Below the pieces are notes generated by a model that saw nothing but the letters and a program-made list of their open reading frames with translations, was not told where the DNA came from and ran no database searches. Shown here piece after piece: positions 60,767-64,000 of a stretch of DNA of 64,000 nt. Positions within the stretch are counted from its first letter, which is position 1. The number at the start of each line of letters is the position of its first letter. The DNA comes from CALLVY01 sp937899855 (GTDB taxonomy: Bacteria; Bacteroidota; Bacteroidia; Chitinophagales; Saprospiraceae). The stretch is from the NCBI GenBank assembly GCA_039820405.1, contig JBCBQC010000002.1, positions 1 to 64,000 on the forward strand, in the 5' to 3' direction. The position numbers and the translations under genes are program-made.

Positions 60767-61916
60767 TTATTGGACGATGCCGAGGTAGACACTGGCGTAG
60801 GTACCGACGCGATCTTCCTTGTGGGTTTGGCGGGTGAGTTGTTCTTCAAAGCGCAAGCGCTCCTTGACAAAATCGGGAAAGAAATTGATCTCGGTGGCGG
60901 CCGACCGCATCAGGATTCGGGTGCCGGGTGCACTGTTTTCCAGGATCAGGCGCCACTCCTCTTCCAGGGCCGGAACGTCGTGCGCGGCCAGCCAGTCTTG
61001 GTGGTCGAGCAGGACGTAGTGGGAATAGGTCCCCGGATTTTTTTGGAGGAAATCGCTCAGCGTCGTCGTGTGGGTCGACAGCCGGTTTTCGCGCGACTGG
61101 AGGGTGGTAAAATTGTGGGACTTGAGGTATTCGGGACAGCAATCACGGGTGTAATTGCCGTGGAAATAGACTTGGTAAAAATAATTGTCGCTGACGTCGA
61201 GCTCGGTAAATACGCCCCGGAGGCATTCCTGGAGGTACTCGACATTGCCACCGGCGTATTGCTCCTGGATGAGGGCCTGTTGGGCCTTGGGCACCCCCGC
61301 CATGACCATGGTGTAATGGCTGTTAAAAATGCGACGAATGAGGGGGTTAAAAATACGGGCCTCCAGCGCCAGGTAGGCATTGACCTGATCCCGCATCGTC
61401 TCGGAATTGAGGAGGGCCTCGACGTTTTGGCGAATGGCCTTTTGCACTTTCAGGTAGCTGCGGCAACAGTAGGCCAGGGTCCCCGAGGTTCCGCGAAAGT
61501 AGAACGATTTGCGCAGGCCCTTGCCCGAAAAATAGCGGAGGTGTTGGTCCCAGTACCGTTGGGCGTAGGCCGGCAGGCTGGCGCGCAGTTGGGCCCGATA
61601 AACGGCTTGGGCACGGGGGGAGGCACCTTCGCCAAAAAAGTCGAAGAGGGTATCGTGGTCGGCATTTTGCAGAGCGCTGCGCTTGAGCTCCAGGAGGGCA
61701 TTTTGCCGATAGTTCATATCGATGGCGTGGACTATCGGCGGGATTGTCCAGTAAGTAGTCCAGGGCATTATCACCCGCACTGGTAATCATCACCACCTTG
61801 CTGTCGTCTTGCAGTTGGAGCAATTTCCGATCGCAACGGGGATCCTCCCAACAGGTGTTGTAAATCAGTTTCTTTCCGTGTACTTGTCGAAAAATCCAGT
61901 TCTGAAATTTACTCAT
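60767..61916 (-). pseudogene. btaA: BtaA-like DUF3419 protein, split by a frameshift
   Basis: BtaA transfers the aminocarboxypropyl group of S-adenosylmethionine to diacylglycerol, making the homoserine head group of betaine lipids. The N-terminal part is in one frame from the ATG at 61916 (SKFQNWIFRQVHGKKLIYNTCWEDP, VVMITSAGDNALDYLLDNPA). The rest is in another frame, from about 61736 to the stop at 60767 (IVHAIDMNYRQNALLELKRSA, FYFRGTSGTLAYC, and a C-terminus ending in YASVYLGIVQ). Dropping one G near 61737 joins them into LDNPAIVHAIDMNYRQN, as expected of the family, about 383 residues. No other damage is seen, so a sequencing error, a recent mutation or a programmed +1 shift at CCC-G are all possible. 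Confidence 0.8.
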
Positions 61917-62244
61917 GTTCCTGTGATTTAATTTTCTTGCTAAAATATCCCGGTGGCGGGGCAATACACTCCTGACCGCCGTTAAGTTATTTTGATCATT
62001 TCGTTAAACTTGTGCTTCCTTGTGTTTAACTCCCGGGACGACAAGACAAAACTAAGCCCTCCCCGACCGGGGGTGGGTATTTTTCTACCAAGCCCCCTCA
62101 CTTCGCGTCTAACCAAACATTTACGCCATCTTTGGCCCCGCGCCACGGATGATTTCTTTGGTGAAATCCAATTTTTTCACGTAATATGAAGCCACTAAAT
62201 TCGGCTCCGGGCCGTCTTACCCATTAACTAAACCAACTGAATTT
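61917..62244. other. divergent intergenic region btaA / ompA-like
   Basis: This 328-base region has no credible gene. It holds the inverted repeat at 62003-62030 and, on the minus strand, TAGTTTTG at 62054-62047, which fits a -7 box for btaA without a clear -33 box. Nothing was recognised on the plus side for the OmpA-like gene. Confidence 0.45.
62003..62030. promoter_or_regulatory. inverted repeat GTTAAAC-N14-GTTTAAC upstream of btaA
   Basis: Two 7-base arms, 62003-62009 and 62024-62030, are exact reverse complements. A third GTTAAG at 61981 keeps a spacing of about 22 bases, two helical turns. It lies about 90-115 bases before the btaA start and could bind a regulator. No known Pho-box match is claimed. 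Confidence 0.4.
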
Positions 62245-63168
62245 ATGAATTTAGCCACCAAAGTTTTTGCACTGCTGCTGCTCTCCCTCAGCCTCAGTGC
62301 CTGCGTCAGCAAAAAGAAATTTACCAACCTCCAAAGTCAGCTCGATATCGCCAACCGCCAAGTTGGGGAATGTGGCCAAAGCCTCAACGACTACATGAAC
62401 CGCCTCAGCAGTTGCGAACAGGAAAAGGTACAAATCGAAGGGGACCTCAAACAAGCCCGCAGCACCATCGATCTGCGCCAGGAACAAATCGGCGACCTGC
62501 GCGAGCAACTGGCCGACCTGCGCAAGCAACGTGACCAGCAAGTCAGCCAGGTCGGTGACCTGACCGTCCTCTCCCAAGCCGCCAACGAAAACATGAAGGA
62601 AAGCCTCGCCCAACTGGGCCAGAAAGACGAATACATCCAACTCCTCCAAGCCGCCCGCACCAAAGCCGATTCCATCAACCTCGCCCTCGCCGTCAACCTC
62701 AAGAGCGTCCTGCGCGATGGCATTGCCGATGAAGATGTGGAAGTCAAAGTCGATAAAACCGTCGTTTACATCAACCTCTCCGATAAGATGCTCTTCCGGA
62801 GCGGCAGCGCTAGCCTGACCGAACGCGCGGCCCAGGTACTGGCCAAAATCGCCCAAATCGTCCAGTCCCGCTCCGAGGTCGACGTCATGGTGGAAGGCTA
62901 TACCGACAGCGACCCCATCAAAACGGATTGTCTCTCGGACAACTGGGACCTGAGTGTCAAGCGGTCGACGGCCGTGGTGCGGGTGCTGCAAAATGATTAC
63001 GGCGTGGATCCCAATAAATTGATTGCGGCGGGACGGGGCGAGTACAATGCCCTGGCGAGCAACGATACCCCGGAAGGCAAGGCGACCAACCGACGGACGC
63101 GGATCATCATCCTCCCCAAACTGGACCAATTTTACGACTTGCTCAACCCCGAGATGGTCAAACGCTAA
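62245..63168 (+). CDS. OmpA-family lipoprotein
   Basis: Protein of 307 residues. The signal peptide ends in LSLSACVSK, a lipobox. A long coiled coil (about 25-150, rich in Gln, Asp and Leu) spaces the C-terminal OmpA domain at about 170-295 from the membrane. The peptidoglycan-binding pattern is visible: LFRSGSASLTERAAQVLAKIA, VMVEGYTDSDPIK, NWDLSVKRSTAVVRVL and TNRRTRIIILPKLD. It probably ties the outer membrane to the cell wall. Confidence 0.93.
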   Translation: MNLATKVFALLLLSLSLSACVSKKKFTNLQSQLDIANRQVGECGQSLNDYMNRLSSCEQEKVQIEGDLKQARSTIDLRQEQIGDLREQLADLRKQRDQQVSQVGDLTVLSQAANENMKESLAQLGQKDEYIQLLQAARTKADSINLALAVNLKSVLRDGIADEDVEVKVDKTVVYINLSDKMLFRSGSASLTERAAQVLAKIAQIVQSRSEVDVMVEGYTDSDPIKTDCLSDNWDLSVKRSTAVVRVLQNDYGVDPNKLIAAGRGEYNALASNDTPEGKATNRRTRIIILPKLDQFYDLLNPEMVKR

Positions 63169-63212
63169 TTCCTCTGGAGCACGAAGCGAATGGTAATTGG
63201 TGGCGAATCCAT

Positions 63213-64000
63213 TTACTCGTCACCAATTGCCGCAGCTCCTTTTGCCGCTCCCTCCAATTCTTCCAGCACCTTTTTGGCCGAACGCAGGTCGCGAACGTTT
63301 TCTCGAATGAGCAGAAAATGTTTGTGGGAATTTTTAAAACTCAGCCCCACCTTGGGCCCCTGATTGGCCACGTACTGTAGGAGACGCTGAAAGAGGGCCG
63401 TTTCAAAAAAGGGCGATTGGGGATTGTTGATGAAGTAGCAACGCAGCTTGCGGTTTTTGAGAATGATTCGCTCAAAACCAAGCCGCTTGGATACCCAGCG
63501 CAGCCGCAGCCCGGCAAACAATTCCTGGACCTGCCGCGGCAGCTTGCCAAAGCGGTCGCCCAGTTTTTGCGCAAAGGCCTGGAGGGCTTTTTCGTTCTCG
63601 ATGGCATCCAATTCGGTGTAGAGGTTGAGTCGTTCCTGGATGCTGTTGACGAAGTCGTCGGGAATGAGCATTTCGATATCGGTATCGATCTGAACGTCGC
63701 GGACAAAGTTGCGCTCGCGCTCCAAATCATCCTTAAACAGTTCCTGAAATTCGGTTTCCTTGAGCTCCTGAATGGCTTCCTCCAGTACCTTCTGAAAGGT
63801 CTCGTAGCCAATATCGGAGATAAAACCACTCTGCTCGGCGCCCAGCAAGCTACCCGCCCCCCGGATGTCCAAGTCGCGCATGGCAATCTCAAAACCACTA
63901 CCCAAATCCGAAAACTCTTCCAGGGTTTGCAAGCGCTTGCGCGCGTCCGAAGTCAGCACCGAAATCGGCGGGCTAAACAGGTAGCAAAAAGCCTTGCGGT
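63213..64000 (-). CDS. mfd: transcription-repair coupling factor Mfd, C-terminal part
   Basis: Partial gene; the 5' end lies beyond the window, and about 262 residues are visible. Mfd removes stalled RNA polymerase from damaged DNA and recruits UvrA. The visible part begins in the end of the translocase domain (AFCYLFSPPISVLTSDARKRLQTLEEFSDLGSGFEIAMRDLDIRGAGSLLG), a near-universal motif shared with RecG. It continues into the C-terminal D7 domain that masks the UvrA-binding surface. The Bacteroidota wording EQSGFISDIGYETFQKVLEEAI confirms Mfd over RecG. Confidence 0.93.
   Translation of the reverse strand, partial: RKAFCYLFSPPISVLTSDARKRLQTLEEFSDLGSGFEIAMRDLDIRGAGSLLGAEQSGFISDIGYETFQKVLEEAIQELKETEFQELFKDDLERERNFVRDVQIDTDIEMLIPDDFVNSIQERLNLYTELDAIENEKALQAFAQKLGDRFGKLPRQVQELFAGLRLRWVSKRLGFERIILKNRKLRCYFINNPQSPFFETALFQRLLQYVANQGPKVGLSFKNSHKHFLLIRENVRDLRSAKKVLEELEGAAKGAAAIGDE

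Overview
The window is about 64 kb of a high-GC member of the Bacteroidota, probably a Saprospiria/Lewinella-like bacterium. Evidence for the phylum: a type IX secretion gene (porQ) and two secreted proteins with type IX C-terminal sorting domains, a complete Bat aerotolerance operon, DUF4286, DUF3109 and VanZ-gcvH neighbourhoods, and several promoters that fit the phylum's TTTG-N20-TANNTTTG pattern. The genus is an inference. Genes are densely packed, mostly in co-directional runs, with strong hairpin terminators at many boundaries. No rRNA, tRNA, CRISPR array or insertion sequence was seen.

Layout. 1-0.8 kb: an AT-rich fragment with the N-terminus of a P-loop ATPase, unlike its neighbours in composition. 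0.8-4.2 kb: a TPR histidine kinase and a Tat-exported class V aminotransferase (minus strand). 4.4-10 kb: an Omp28-like type IX cargo, msrB-msrA, an alpha/beta hydrolase-OsmC fusion and two YceI-domain proteins. 10.2-15 kb: three tandem paralogous secreted proteins of unknown function. 15.2 kb: Hsp20 behind a candidate twin operator. 15.7-25.3 kb: a nine-gene moxR-bat operon with a truncated batD paralogue and an extra DUF3298-like gene. 25.4-32.4 kb: two small lipoproteins, lptB, an Ig-like lipoprotein, xerD and a giant ELWxxDGT-repeat secreted protein.

32.4-38.1 kb: ilvD-ilvB-ilvN-ilvC, the common pathway for branched-chain amino acids, preceded by a leader peptide rich in Ile, Val and Leu codons, a 14-bp terminator hairpin and a competing antiterminator, i.e. 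a full ribosome-dependent attenuator. 38.3-41.4 kb: a GMC oxidoreductase with its Tat-exported small subunit, and an OmpH/Skp chaperone. 41.5-50.9 kb (minus): an M50 protease with CBS domains, acyl-CoA dehydrogenase, an MFS transporter, DUF4286, a TPR protein, TonB, VanZ, gcvH and a mitochondrial-type citrate synthase. 51-59 kb (plus): DUF3109, a PpiD/SurA-like foldase, UDP-glucose dehydrogenase, a MORN lipoprotein, porQ, a small membrane protein and a GT39-like membrane protein.

59.3-61.9 kb is the most interesting part. A metallophosphoesterase resembling the PlcP phospholipase family converges on, and overlaps, a btaB-like methyltransferase, followed by a btaA-like (DUF3419) gene. Together they could remove phospholipid head groups and rebuild diacylglycerol into a phosphorus-free betaine lipid. 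btaA is split by a single-base frameshift. The window ends with an OmpA-family lipoprotein and the C-terminus of mfd.
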